Source of the DNA: Anaerostipes faecalis
Lineage (GTDB): Bacteria > Bacillota > Clostridia > Lachnospirales > Lachnospiraceae
Length of the DNA: 64,000 nt
Assembly: GCF_018982945.1 (NCBI RefSeq)
Contig: NZ_JABRXE010000001.1
Span: forward strand, 186,001-250,000
Direction: 5' to 3'
Below are positions 16,532 through 25,077 of the stretch, in pieces (positions within the stretch are counted from its first letter, which is position 1; every line of letters begins with the position of its first letter). The position numbers were made by a program, and so were the translations under genes. The notes under the pieces were generated by a model. The model did no database searches and was not told the origin of the DNA. It saw only the letters and a program-made list of their open reading frames with translations.

Positions 16532-19053
16532 AACCTTTATTATTAGAATTATCTGGATGGGGACCATATCCGTCTGTCAATAAAATAGATTTCTCCAAAA
16601 TACAAAAGGGTGAGTTGTTTTTAATTACAGGACCCACAGGAGCAGGAAAAACTACGGTTTTTGATGGGATTACTTATGCGCTTTATGGAGAGGTAAGCGG
16701 GAAGACCCGTTTAAAAGACGGTCTCCGCAGTGATTTTGCTATGCCTCAGACCGAAACATATGTGATACTGGAATTTTCTCATGGAAGAAATGTATATAAA
16801 GTGGAACGACATCCTAAATATATGAGACCGAAAAAAAGAGGCGAAGGAATGATCGCAGAAAAAGAGGATGCGGTATTATATCTAGAAGATGGTTCTGTTA
16901 TTTCAGGGGTTAATCAGGTAAATCAGAAAATCCGGGAAATTCTGTCAGTAGATTATCAGCAGTTTAAGCAGTTATCTATGCTGGCACAGGGAGAATTTAT
17001 GGATTTACTAATAACAAAATCAAAAGATAGAGTAGAAATCTTTCGTTCAATTTTTCATACACAGATTTATGAGAAAATGCAGACTCTGGCAGGTGAAAAA
17101 GCAAGGAGCCTGAAAAATGATATCATTCAACTGGAAAATAAAATTGAGGAAGCAGTTTCCGGGATTGAAGAAGACCCTCTGATACATGCTGAGTTGGAAA
17201 AGAAGGACTATTATGGTGCTTTTTCCAGAGTTCAGGTTATTAAAAAACAGATTTCGGCAGAGGAACAAAAAATAGAAAAAGAACTCCAAAAAACAGAGGA
17301 GAAGTTAAGAAAAATTGAACAATTTTGTCAATCTGTTGTAGACTTACAAGAGCGGGTCCGTAAAACAGAATCTGAAGCAGATTATTTGAAAATTGAGGCA
17401 GAAGAGGCTAAGGACCGAAAAAATCATTCCAAAGAAAAAGCTGAATTAATGAAAACTGAGATGATTGAAATCCAAAAAAAGAAAGAACGGAGAATGATTT
17501 TAGGAGATGCTTTTAGACGGGTGGAAAAAGGAAAATTGCTGATAGTTCAAAAAGGAGAAATAGAAAAGAAACTGGAACAGCAAAAAATACGATGTGCTGT
17601 TGCAAAGCACCAGAAGTGGGAAGAAATAGTTAAAAAGCAACAGCAGATGCAGCAACAATTGCTAACAGACAAACAACAGTTAGACCGATGGAAAGAAAAA
17701 TATCAGAATGCTGATGAGAATTTATTATCAGAAAAAAATAAGCTGTCTAAAATGCAGTCCAGATATTTTGCAGCAAATGTGGGAATTCTTGCAGCAGAAT
17801 TGAAAGACGGACAACCCTGTCCTGTCTGTGGTTCGATTCATCATCCCCAAAAGGCAAACACAGTTGAGAATGCACCAAAGCAGAAGGATGTGGAACAACA
17901 GGCTCTCCTGGTTGAAACGATCCAGAAAGATTTTCATGAATGTTATCAGAAGTTAATGGAATATCAGGAAAAAATTTCAGTTGAAGAACGGATGTTAATA
18001 GAGCTGCAAAAAGATATACCGGAAGAACCAGAATGGAATGATGGATGGAATAGAAGGGAGAAACTTAATGTAGCAGATGAAGAGTCTTTATATCAGCAGA
18101 TACAAAGAGAGTTTGCACTGTTATGCGGTAAAATAGATGGACTTCCTATGGAAATCAAGGAACTTTTAAAAGAGGAAGATAAAATGCGAAGGGAAGATGC
18201 GCAGTTATCGAAGGAAATAGAATCTTTTGAAAAGGAACTTGAAAAGGTTTTGAAAAATGCAGAGAATGATACAGTCGATTACGCAAGGAAAAAAGTTTTG
18301 CTTGAAGATGCCCAGCTTAAACTGGAACATCTGCAAAAACAACTTCCTGAACAGTCTTTTGTTGAAAATCAAAAACTGCAGAGAGAGCAATTGCATCAAG
18401 AGCAGTTTAAGCTAAAAAAACAGAAAGAAGAAAAACTGGTATACTTAGATCGACTTTGTCTGGCGGGAAGTTCATTAAAAGAAAAACTAAAAAAACGAGA
18501 TAATCTGGAAAAGAAATATGGAATAATAGGAGATGTGGATCGATTAATTAATGGTTCGAATCATTTAAAGCTTAATTTGGAACAATTTGTATTGATTTCA
18601 TATTTCAAGGATGTATTGAAAGCTGCTAATTTAAGACTTCGGAAAATGACAAATGGAAGGTATGAGATGTATCGTCAGGAAAATGTCAGCGACGGTAGAA
18701 AAAAAGATCATTTGGAAATAGAAGTATTGGATTATTACACAGGAAAGAAAAGATCTGTTCGGACACTTTCAGGAGGAGAATCATTTAAAGCGGCGTTATG
18801 TCTGGCTTTGGGGTTGTCAGACGTGATTCAAAGTTATGCAGGTGGAATTCAGATAGATATTCTTTTTGTAGATGAAGGGTTTGGTGCACTTGATCATGAG
18901 AGTTTGAATCAGGCAATTGATACTTTAGTACATCTTGCAGGAGAGCAGAGAATGATTGGAATCATTTCTCATGTAGAAGAATTAAAAGAAAGAATTGATC
19001 GGCAGATTATTATTAAAAAGAAAAAGGAAGGCAGTCAGATTATCAGCAGTTGA
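16528..19053 (+). CDS. sbcC: Exonuclease subunit SbcC (Rad50-like ATPase)
   Basis: SbcC is the SMC-like ATPase partner of SbcD. Walker A is GPTGAGKTT (about residues 35-43); a long coiled coil with many Gln/Glu/Lys runs on both sides of a zinc hook CPVC (Cys431 and Cys434); the ABC signature LSGGESF is near residue 747 and Walker B LFVDEGFGALD near 779. At 841 residues it is shorter than E. coli SbcC (1048), so the coiled-coil arms are short. It starts within the last codons of sbcD and ends the repair operon. Confidence 0.95.
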   Translation: MKPLLLELSGWGPYPSVNKIDFSKIQKGELFLITGPTGAGKTTVFDGITYALYGEVSGKTRLKDGLRSDFAMPQTETYVILEFSHGRNVYKVERHPKYMRPKKRGEGMIAEKEDAVLYLEDGSVISGVNQVNQKIREILSVDYQQFKQLSMLAQGEFMDLLITKSKDRVEIFRSIFHTQIYEKMQTLAGEKARSLKNDIIQLENKIEEAVSGIEEDPLIHAELEKKDYYGAFSRVQVIKKQISAEEQKIEKELQKTEEKLRKIEQFCQSVVDLQERVRKTESEADYLKIEAEEAKDRKNHSKEKAELMKTEMIEIQKKKERRMILGDAFRRVEKGKLLIVQKGEIEKKLEQQKIRCAVAKHQKWEEIVKKQQQMQQQLLTDKQQLDRWKEKYQNADENLLSEKNKLSKMQSRYFAANVGILAAELKDGQPCPVCGSIHHPQKANTVENAPKQKDVEQQALLVETIQKDFHECYQKLMEYQEKISVEERMLIELQKDIPEEPEWNDGWNRREKLNVADEESLYQQIQREFALLCGKIDGLPMEIKELLKEEDKMRREDAQLSKEIESFEKELEKVLKNAENDTVDYARKKVLLEDAQLKLEHLQKQLPEQSFVENQKLQREQLHQEQFKLKKQKEEKLVYLDRLCLAGSSLKEKLKKRDNLEKKYGIIGDVDRLINGSNHLKLNLEQFVLISYFKDVLKAANLRLRKMTNGRYEMYRQENVSDGRKKDHLEIEVLDYYTGKKRSVRTLSGGESFKAALCLALGLSDVIQSYAGGIQIDILFVDEGFGALDHESLNQAIDTLVHLAGEQRMIGIISHVEELKERIDRQIIIKKKKEGSQIISS

Positions 19054-19071
19054 TTATATTACAATGAAAAC

Positions 19072-19099
19072 TTGACAGAAAAAGTAATAGTGGTATGAT
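19072..19099 (+). promoter_or_regulatory. Sigma-A promoter for the secreted cysteine peptidase gene
   Basis: A perfect TTGACA (19072-19077), 16-base spacer and TATGAT (19094-19099). The gene start is 28 bases after the -10. Confidence 0.78.
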
Positions 19100-19126
19100 A
19101 GCCATTGATAAACAAGGGGGAGACTT

Positions 19127-20311
19127 ATGAATAGATTTTTAAAAGCAGGAGTATGTATGGCTTTATGCATGATTATGGCTTTAAACTCAAAATATATTGC
19201 AAATGCACAGGAGATTTCTGAGGCAGATGCAACAACAGAATATCAGACAACAGAAGAGGAGAAAGTCACAACAGAGGTAACAACGGAACAGAAAAAAGAA
19301 TCAACAACACAGTCAGAATCAAAGGTAACAACGGAAACAAAAACAACAGAAAGGAAAAAACATTCAGCCAATATAGCATCTTCAAAAAAAGTTAAAACCA
19401 AAAAAGTTAAAACAAAGGAAGATAACAAAAAAGTTAAGAAGGTTATTCCTAGGATTTACAATGATACAAGATTGAAGATGAAGGATTATAAAGAATATAT
19501 TAATGGATTTGTTTATTTTAATCAGGCAGATCAGGCATGGAATGAAAATGGATATCAAATCCGTAGCAGCGGATGTGGGCCAACAGCAATGGCTGTTTGT
19601 ATTTCTTCTTTAACAGGGAAATGGATTACCCCGTTGGATACAACTATCTGGGCGTATAAGCATGGCTATTACAGCGGTGATGGAGCCGTACATGAGATGG
19701 TGCCCCAAATGGCCGAAGAATACAAGCTGAAATGTAAAGGTCTTGGAACTGATTATGAAGCGATTCGAAAGGCATTATTAAAAAAACATCCGGTAGTAGC
19801 ATTGATGGGTCCGGGATATTTTACCAATAATGGACATTTTATTGTTTTAGTTGGAATTGATAAGAATGACCAGGTTACAGTGGCAGATGTAGGCAGCAGA
19901 CAGAGATGCAATTATAAATATCCTTTGAAAAGCATTATAAAACAGGCAAAAGAAGCATCTGCAGGAGGACCGTTCTGGGAAATATTCAAACAGGTGAAAC
20001 ATAAAAAGAAGATACCTGAACAGCCAAGCAAAGAATTTATTTTTTTATATAATGATATGAAATCAGTTCTGCAAAAGAATTATCAGTTAGTTGTTCCGTT
20101 AAAAAAGGGGAAATTGGTACAGGAAGATCAATTTGTGACAGTTTCTTCTTTGGATATTAATGATAAAGTTATAGTTTGCGACATCCATAATGGAATAAAA
20201 TTTGATGTAGGATTGAAAAATGTGATAGAAGAAGTAAAAAAAGAAGCTATAAATTGTTCTTTTTCAAAAACAGTTACCATTGAACCAAATAAAATGAATC
20301 GGATGAAATAA
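19127..20311 (+). CDS. Secreted C39-like cysteine peptidase with Thr/Lys-rich linker
   Basis: This 394-residue protein has a signal peptide (about residues 1-27), a low-complexity Thr/Glu/Lys linker (about 32-105) and a papain-like domain of the Peptidase_C39_2 type. The likely triad is Cys150 (in SSGCGPTAM), His237 (NNGHFIVLVG) and Asp254 (VADVGSR), with a Gln (NQADQAW) in the oxyanion position. Such domains process cell-wall or surface proteins outside the cell; in some relatives the domain only binds. The last 90 residues (about 300-394) are unlike anything I recognise. The gene is monocistronic with its own promoter and terminator. GGGGGAG precedes ATG 19127. Confidence 0.82.
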   Translation: MNRFLKAGVCMALCMIMALNSKYIANAQEISEADATTEYQTTEEEKVTTEVTTEQKKESTTQSESKVTTETKTTERKKHSANIASSKKVKTKKVKTKEDNKKVKKVIPRIYNDTRLKMKDYKEYINGFVYFNQADQAWNENGYQIRSSGCGPTAMAVCISSLTGKWITPLDTTIWAYKHGYYSGDGAVHEMVPQMAEEYKLKCKGLGTDYEAIRKALLKKHPVVALMGPGYFTNNGHFIVLVGIDKNDQVTVADVGSRQRCNYKYPLKSIIKQAKEASAGGPFWEIFKQVKHKKKIPEQPSKEFIFLYNDMKSVLQKNYQLVVPLKKGKLVQEDQFVTVSSLDINDKVIVCDIHNGIKFDVGLKNVIEEVKKEAINCSFSKTVTIEPNKMNRMK

Positions 20312-20319
20312 AAATAAAT

Positions 20320-20346
20320 ATGGCAGAAACCACGTGTTTCTGCCAT
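20320..20346 (+). terminator. Intrinsic terminator after the peptidase gene
   Basis: Perfect 10-bp stem ATGGCAGAAA (20320-20329) with TTTCTGCCAT (20337-20346), 7-base loop, followed by TTCTAAG. The T run is short but position and stem fit a terminator. Confidence 0.75.
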
Positions 20347-20382
20347 TTCTAAGATTAAAACTAAAAAAAATGAAAAAAAGTG

Positions 20383-20411
20383 TTGACATTTGAATGAAAA
20401 AAATGTATATT
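20383..20411 (+). promoter_or_regulatory. tRNA operon promoter
   Basis: TTGACA (20383-20388), 17-base spacer, TATATT (20406-20411). It stands 38 bases ahead of tRNA-Val, and a GC-rich patch (GTCGCGAGG) follows the -10. Confidence 0.82.
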
Positions 20412-20448
20412 ATTATTTGTCGCGAGGCAAGAGAGACATTAAGTCGAT

Positions 20449-20521
20449 GGGATCATAGCTCAGCTGGGAGAGCACCTGCCTTACAAGCAGGGGGTCACAG
20501 GTTCGAGCCCTGTTGGTCCCA
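20449..20521 (+). tRNA. tRNA-Val (UAC anticodon)
   Basis: A 73-base cloverleaf without encoded CCA. The acceptor arm GGGATCA pairs with TGGTCCC plus discriminator A; the D arm contains AGCTCAGCTGGGAGAGC; the anticodon loop CTTACAA gives TAC at 20482-20484; the T arm is GGTTCGAGCC. All arms pair as expected. Confidence 0.96.
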
Positions 20522-20551
20522 CTCCATGAAAGTGGATTTATAGTTTAATAT

Positions 20552-20625
20552 GGCGATGTAGCTCAGTTGGCTAGAGCATACGGTTCATACCCGTAGTGTC
20601 AGCAGTTCGAATCTGCTCATCGCTA
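20552..20625 (+). tRNA. Elongator tRNA-Met (CAU anticodon)
   Basis: A 74-base cloverleaf: acceptor GGCGATG with CATCGCT, D arm AGCTCAGTTGGCTAGAGC, anticodon stem-loop CGGTTCATACCCG with CAT, T arm with GTTCGAATC. The body closely follows the Bacillus elongator Met tRNA pattern (ACGGTTCATACCCGT) and has a paired first position, unlike initiator tRNA. An Ile (lysidine) identity is less likely. Confidence 0.92.
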
Positions 20626-20634
20626 CTAACAGAG

Positions 20635-20662
20635 GATGTATTCATAAGAATACATCTTTTTT
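20635..20662 (+). terminator. Terminator of the tRNA operon
   Basis: GATGTATTC (20635-20643) pairs with GAATACATC (20648-20656) across a 4-base loop, followed by six T bases and more T-rich sequence. Confidence 0.92.
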
Positions 20663-20681
20663 CTTTTTATTGGTAGATGTG

Positions 20682-20690
20682 TGGTATAAT
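20682..20690 (+). promoter_or_regulatory. Extended -10 promoter for ispF
   Basis: TGG directly followed by TATAAT (20685-20690) makes an extended -10 element just after the tRNA terminator and 37 bases ahead of ispF. The -35 region is poor. Confidence 0.45.
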
Positions 20691-20726
20691 AAAATATATA
20701 AAAAATCATTTAGAAGGAGAAGGAAT

Positions 20727-21203
20727 ATGCGGATTGGAATGGGATACGATGTACACAAACTGGTTGAAGGCAGAGATTTAATTCTTGGCGGAATTCATGT
20801 GCCTTATGAAAAAGGTCTTTTGGGACATTCTGATGCAGATGTACTGCTGCATGCCATTAGTGATGCATTGCTGGGAGCGGCAGCATTAGGTGATATCGGA
20901 AAGCATTTTCCAGACACGGATCCGGAATTTCATAATGCAGACAGTATGAAACTTTTGGAAGAAGTAGTACGGCTTGTGGAAGAAAAAGGATATAAAATAG
21001 AAAATGTTGATGCAACAGTTATTGCGCAAAAACCAAAACTTGCATCATTTATTCCTGATATGAAGAAAAACATCAGTAAAGTATTAAAGGTGACAGAAGA
21101 TCAGGTGAATGTGAAGGCAACAACGGAAGAACATTTGGGATTTACAGGAGAAGGACTGGGAATTAGTTCAAATGCAGTCTGTCTTTTGACAGAAAGGAAA
21201 TGA
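20727..21203 (+). CDS. ispF: 2-C-methyl-D-erythritol 2,4-cyclodiphosphate synthase
   Basis: IspF cyclises CDP-methylerythritol phosphate in the MEP isoprenoid pathway. The 158-residue length is normal. Zinc ligands Asp8 and His10 lie in GYDVHKL, with the third His in [32 protein letters not shown] and the C-terminal [17 protein letters not shown] are family signatures. A longer open frame begins at 20670, but ATG 20727 with GAAGGAGAAGG upstream is the clear start. The GNAT gene follows one base after the stop. Confidence 0.97.
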   Translation: MRIGMGYDVHKLVEGRDLILGGIHVPYEKGLLGHSDADVLLHAISDALLGAAALGDIGKHFPDTDPEFHNADSMKLLEEVVRLVEEKGYKIENVDATVIAQKPKLASFIPDMKKNISKVLKVTEDQVNVKATTEEHLGFTGEGLGISSNAVCLLTERK

Positions 21204-21204
21204 C

Positions 21205-22281
21205 ATGAATTTATTTTATGACAGGAAAGAAAATAAAGAATCAATTTATCAGATGTATCAGCAAATATTTGAAGATCCAGAAGCGTTTGCCCAATATTAT
21301 TTTAGAGAGATTTATCCACATAATCAGGTTTTGCTAGCTGCAGAAGATGATGAAATTAAGGGGATGATACATTTAAATCCATATAATATAAAGATTGGAA
21401 TTGAAGAACAGAAATTAAATTATATTGTTGCAGTTGCTGTCAGAGAAGAATTTCGAAGACAGGGAATCATGGCAAAAATGCTTAAAAAGTGTTTGAATGA
21501 TATGGCAGGACAAAGGCAGCCTTTTACTTATTTAATGCCTGCAAATAGAGCTTATTATGAGCCGTTTGATTTTGTGTTTATTATGGATTGGAATGAAACT
21601 GTCGTAAAAGGAAAAGAAGCAAAACGAGAGGGAGAAATTCTTCCAGCGGCAAAAGAAGAGTATGAGGATATATCGGTCTTTTTAACCTCATTTATGGAAG
21701 AATACGGAGTATATACAATACCGGATATAAAATATCTAAAATTAACTGAGAAAGAAAGTAATAGCTGTGATGGAGGCCTGATGGTCTGGAAAAGAAACGG
21801 AGAAATAGCCGGAGTTTTTGCACAGGGGTTGGAAGAGGATACGGTTTTTCTTCGCTGGGCATTTTCAATTAAGCCGGAGAAGATGTTACAACAGATTCAA
21901 ATGTATTATCCAGGTCGTGAAATTGAAATAACAGGTGGAAATTTGCTTCAGGGAGAAAATAATCCCAAAATTATGGCACGAATTACATCATTACAATCAT
22001 GGGAAAAGTACTTGAAAGGAGACGAAAGTTTTCGGTTTCAGATATTAGTGGAAGATTCTTTGATAAAAGATAATCAGGGAACTTTCCAATTTGAATATCA
22101 GGATACGGAACAGAAAATGACAATTAGAAGAATCGAGGAGAAAGAAGGGATTTCCAAAATATCTATTGGTGATTTGACACAGGTATTTTTTGGGTATCAT
22201 GCGGAAAAAATTTTAGAACAGTATGAATGCCTGCGCAGTATAATACCAGTTGGTCCAGTTTATATTTCCGAGGAGGTATGA
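21205..22281 (+). CDS. Eis-like GNAT N-acetyltransferase
   Basis: The 358-residue protein has an N-terminal GNAT domain (about residues 1-140) with the acetyl-CoA-binding loop VREEFRRQGIMAKML and the following YLMPANRAYYEPFDF typical of Eis-family enzymes. The middle is a second GNAT-like fold and the C-terminus (about 270-358) looks like the sterol-carrier-type domain of that family. Eis relatives acetylate amino groups of drugs or peptides; the substrate here is unknown. ATG 21205 begins two bases after the ispF stop, with AAAGGAA upstream. Confidence 0.82.
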   Translation: MNLFYDRKENKESIYQMYQQIFEDPEAFAQYYFREIYPHNQVLLAAEDDEIKGMIHLNPYNIKIGIEEQKLNYIVAVAVREEFRRQGIMAKMLKKCLNDMAGQRQPFTYLMPANRAYYEPFDFVFIMDWNETVVKGKEAKREGEILPAAKEEYEDISVFLTSFMEEYGVYTIPDIKYLKLTEKESNSCDGGLMVWKRNGEIAGVFAQGLEEDTVFLRWAFSIKPEKMLQQIQMYYPGREIEITGGNLLQGENNPKIMARITSLQSWEKYLKGDESFRFQILVEDSLIKDNQGTFQFEYQDTEQKMTIRRIEEKEGISKISIGDLTQVFFGYHAEKILEQYECLRSIIPVGPVYISEEV

Positions 22282-22284
22282 CTT

Positions 22285-23877
22285 ATGAAACTGATGTTTA
22301 TTGGAGCTGATCATGAAGTTACAGGTAGCTGTCACTATGTGGAAGCCTGCGGCAAGAAATTTGTTGTTGATTTTGGAATGGAGCAGGGACAGAATATCTA
22401 TGAAAATGCTGAACTGCCGGTTAGTGCGGCAAAAATAGATTTTGTTCTTCTGACCCATGCTCATATTGATCATTCCGGAATGTTGCCAATGCTTTATGCA
22501 AAAGGATTTCGTGGGAAAATATATGCAACTAAAGCAACGACAGATTTATGTCAGATCATGCTTCGTGATAGTGCACATATTCAGGAATTTGAAGCAGAGT
22601 GGAGAAACAGAAAAGCCAGAAGATCAGGAAAAGCTGAAGTTGTTCCGGTTTATACTGTTGAAGATGCAATAAATGTCATGAATTATTTTGTGGCTTGTCC
22701 ATATGATAAAAAAATTTCGCTGTATGATGGAATAGAGATAAGATTTACCGACATAGGGCATCTTTTAGGGTCTTCTAGTATTGAAGTATGGCTTAGGGAA
22801 GAGGATAATGAACGAAAACTTGTGTTTTCTGGCGATATTGGGAATTATAATCAACCGCTGATCAAGGATCCGCACTATACAGACTCAGCCGATTATATTA
22901 TTATGGAATCTACCTATGGTGATCGGTTTCATGGAAAACATCCTAATTATGTAGATGAATTGGCGGAAGTTATCCAAAGAACCTTTGATCGGGGAGGAAA
23001 TGTGGTGATTCCATCATTTGCAGTTGGAAGAACGCAGGAATTGTTATATTATATCAGACAGATTAAAGAGGATAATCTGGTAAAAAATCATGGAGATTTT
23101 AAAGTAATCGTAGATAGTCCTTTGGCAGTTGAAGCTACTCAGATTTTTAACAGTGATGTGGAAGACACCTATGATGAAGAGGCCATGGAATTGGTACAAA
23201 AAGGAATCAATCCTATTACGTTTTCAAATCTTCATTTATCCATTACCACAGATGAATCCAAAGCCATAAATTTTGACCAGGAGCCTAAAGTAATCATTTC
23301 AGCATCTGGAATGTGCGATGCAGGAAGAATCAGACATCATCTGAAGCATAATCTTTGGAAAACTGAAAACTGTATTGTGTTTGTAGGTTATCAGGCTTAT
23401 GGAACATTAGGAAGAGCTTTGGTGGAAGGTGTTAAAGAGGTAAAACTCTTCGGAGAAAATATTTCTGTAAAAGCAGAAATATTACGTCTGGAAGGAATTA
23501 GCGGGCATGCAGATAAAAATGGATTGATTCGATGGGTGGAAGAGTTTAAAAAGAAACCGGAAAAAGTATTTGTTGTCCATGGTGAAGATAAAGTTTGTGA
23601 TATGTTCGCAGAATGTTTGAAAGATGAACATGGGATTGATGCCCAGGCACCTTTCAGTGGAGATGTTTTTGATTTGATATCAGGAAGATGGATTGCATGG
23701 GGAACAAAAGAACTGGTTAAGAAAAAAGCACATCCGGCAAGCAGTGCATTTATCCGTCTGAAAACTGCAGGAGAACGGCTTCAGGTAGTAATTGATCATA
23801 ATGAAAATGGCACAAATAAAGATCTTGCCAAATTTGCTGATCAGATTCTGGCTCTTTGTGAAAAATGGGAAAGGTAG
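22285..23877 (+). CDS. Metallo-beta-lactamase/beta-CASP RNA exonuclease
   Basis: A 530-residue CPSF-like ribonuclease. The metal site is HAHIDH (His58, His60, Asp62, His63), with GDIGNYNQPL carrying a further Asp ligand. The beta-CASP insert holds SFAVGRTQELLYYI, VDSPLAVEA and SASGMCDAGRIRHHL, and the RMMBL segment includes ISGHADKNGL. Bacterial members process or degrade RNA; they are distinct from RNase J, which is longer and has a different C-terminal domain. The last 60 residues are basic-to-hydrophobic without a clear domain. GAGGAGG precedes ATG 22285, four bases after the GNAT gene. Confidence 0.9.
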   Translation: MKLMFIGADHEVTGSCHYVEACGKKFVVDFGMEQGQNIYENAELPVSAAKIDFVLLTHAHIDHSGMLPMLYAKGFRGKIYATKATTDLCQIMLRDSAHIQEFEAEWRNRKARRSGKAEVVPVYTVEDAINVMNYFVACPYDKKISLYDGIEIRFTDIGHLLGSSSIEVWLREEDNERKLVFSGDIGNYNQPLIKDPHYTDSADYIIMESTYGDRFHGKHPNYVDELAEVIQRTFDRGGNVVIPSFAVGRTQELLYYIRQIKEDNLVKNHGDFKVIVDSPLAVEATQIFNSDVEDTYDEEAMELVQKGINPITFSNLHLSITTDESKAINFDQEPKVIISASGMCDAGRIRHHLKHNLWKTENCIVFVGYQAYGTLGRALVEGVKEVKLFGENISVKAEILRLEGISGHADKNGLIRWVEEFKKKPEKVFVVHGEDKVCDMFAECLKDEHGIDAQAPFSGDVFDLISGRWIAWGTKELVKKKAHPASSAFIRLKTAGERLQVVIDHNENGTNKDLAKFADQILALCEKWER

Positions 23878-24008
23878 AAACATCGTGTATCAAAAGCCGG
23901 AAGTTTTATATGGGACTATCCAAAAGGGAAGAAATCTGTTATGATGTTAGGCGGCGGAATGTTGTAAATGCTTTATGTCTATGGAACAGTAGGAGGAAGA
24001 GTTTAAAT

Positions 24009-24203
24009 ATGACAGTATTAAAAGCAGAAGATATGATGTGTGACCATTGTGTGGAAAGAATCAAGAATGGATTAGAAGATGAAGGAATACAGGTGGAAGT
24101 TGATTTAAGTGAAAAAACAGTTTCCATCGATGGTGATGATAAAGATGTTGAAAAGGCAAAAGATATTCTTGGAGACCTGGGGTTTTTTGCAGAAGAGATT
24201 TGA
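24009..24203 (+). CDS. Small heavy-metal-associated (HMA) domain protein
   Basis: A 64-residue ferredoxin-like protein of the copper-chaperone type. The metal motif is MMCDHC (MxCxxC pattern), and the rest (IQVEVDLSEKTVSI, LGDLGFFAEEI) fits the beta-alpha-beta-beta-alpha-beta fold. The open frame could extend to 23865, but GGAGGA upstream of ATG 24009 and the domain limits show the real start. It may carry Cu(I) or another soft metal; no P-type ATPase is nearby. Confidence 0.88.
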   Translation: MTVLKAEDMMCDHCVERIKNGLEDEGIQVEVDLSEKTVSIDGDDKDVEKAKDILGDLGFFAEEI

Positions 24204-24222
24204 ACTGGAGTAGAATTATAAT

Positions 24223-24255
24223 AAAAAAGGGTATTGCGGATGTAATACCCTTTTT
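24223..24255. terminator. Intrinsic terminator after the HMA protein gene
   Basis: GGGTATT (24229-24235) pairs with AATACCC (24244-24250) around an 8-base loop, flanked by an A run and a T run of five, so it could act in both directions. Confidence 0.88.
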
Positions 24256-24342
24256 GCATTTTCAGAAAGAGTGTGTTACTATCTAATATGGTGTGCTAGG
24301 ATAAATTAAGAAAGAAAAAGTTCTGTATAAAAGGAGCAGATT

Positions 24343-25077
24343 ATGAAAGAGACAAAAAGAAAATCAGAAGAATCCGTTCGGATTAACAAGTATTTAAGTC
24401 AGGCGGGAGTCTGTTCCAGAAGACAGGCAGATGTTTATGTTGAACAAGGGAAGGTTTTGGTTGATGGAATACCAGCTGTCAGTGGAACCCGGGTATTGCC
24501 GGGACAAAAAGTGACATTTGAAGGAAAACCGATTTCCATACAGGAAGATCTGGTATTTCTGGCTTTTCATAAACCTAAAGGAGTTGTATGTACATCAAGT
24601 AAAATTGAAAAAAATAATATTATCGATTATATAAATTATCCCGTAAGAATATATCCTGTAGGGAGACTGGATAAAGACTCTCAGGGATTGATTCTACTCA
24701 CCAATGACGGTGAAGCTGCTAATAAAATTATGAAAGCAAGAAATTATCATGAAAAAGAATATGAAGTAACGGTAAATAAAAGAATTGAAAAAGAATTTAT
24801 TGATGGAATGAGAAGACCGGTACCACTTGATGAAATAGGAGCGGTGACCAGAAGCTGTCAGGTGAGAAAAGAGGGACCAAATCAGTTTCGTATTATTTTG
24901 ACACAGGGATTAAATCGTCAGATTCGAAGAATGTGTGAATATTTTGGATATCGTGTGACAAAATTAAAAAGGGTTAGAATAATGAATATACATCTGGGAG
25001 ATTTAAAAGAAGGAGAATATAGAGAATTAACTTCTGACGAATTGCATCAGTTAAAAAAGGAGCTTAATCGTGAGTGA
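24343..25077 (+). CDS. rluF: RluF-like 23S rRNA pseudouridine synthase
   Basis: The 244-residue enzyme has an N-terminal S4 RNA-binding domain (about residues 12-60, INKYLSQAGVCSRRQAD) and a RsuA/RluB-type catalytic domain. The catalytic Asp110 is in GRLDKDSQGLILLTNDG, which follows the RluF pattern with KDSQGL; later motifs are TQGLNRQIRRMCEYFGY and LKRVRIMNI. RluF modifies U2604 of E. coli 23S rRNA (and tRNA-Tyr); the target here is inferred. AAAGGAG precedes ATG 24343. ligA starts inside its last codons. Confidence 0.88.
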   Translation: MKETKRKSEESVRINKYLSQAGVCSRRQADVYVEQGKVLVDGIPAVSGTRVLPGQKVTFEGKPISIQEDLVFLAFHKPKGVVCTSSKIEKNNIIDYINYPVRIYPVGRLDKDSQGLILLTNDGEAANKIMKARNYHEKEYEVTVNKRIEKEFIDGMRRPVPLDEIGAVTRSCQVRKEGPNQFRIILTQGLNRQIRRMCEYFGYRVTKLKRVRIMNIHLGDLKEGEYRELTSDELHQLKKELNRE

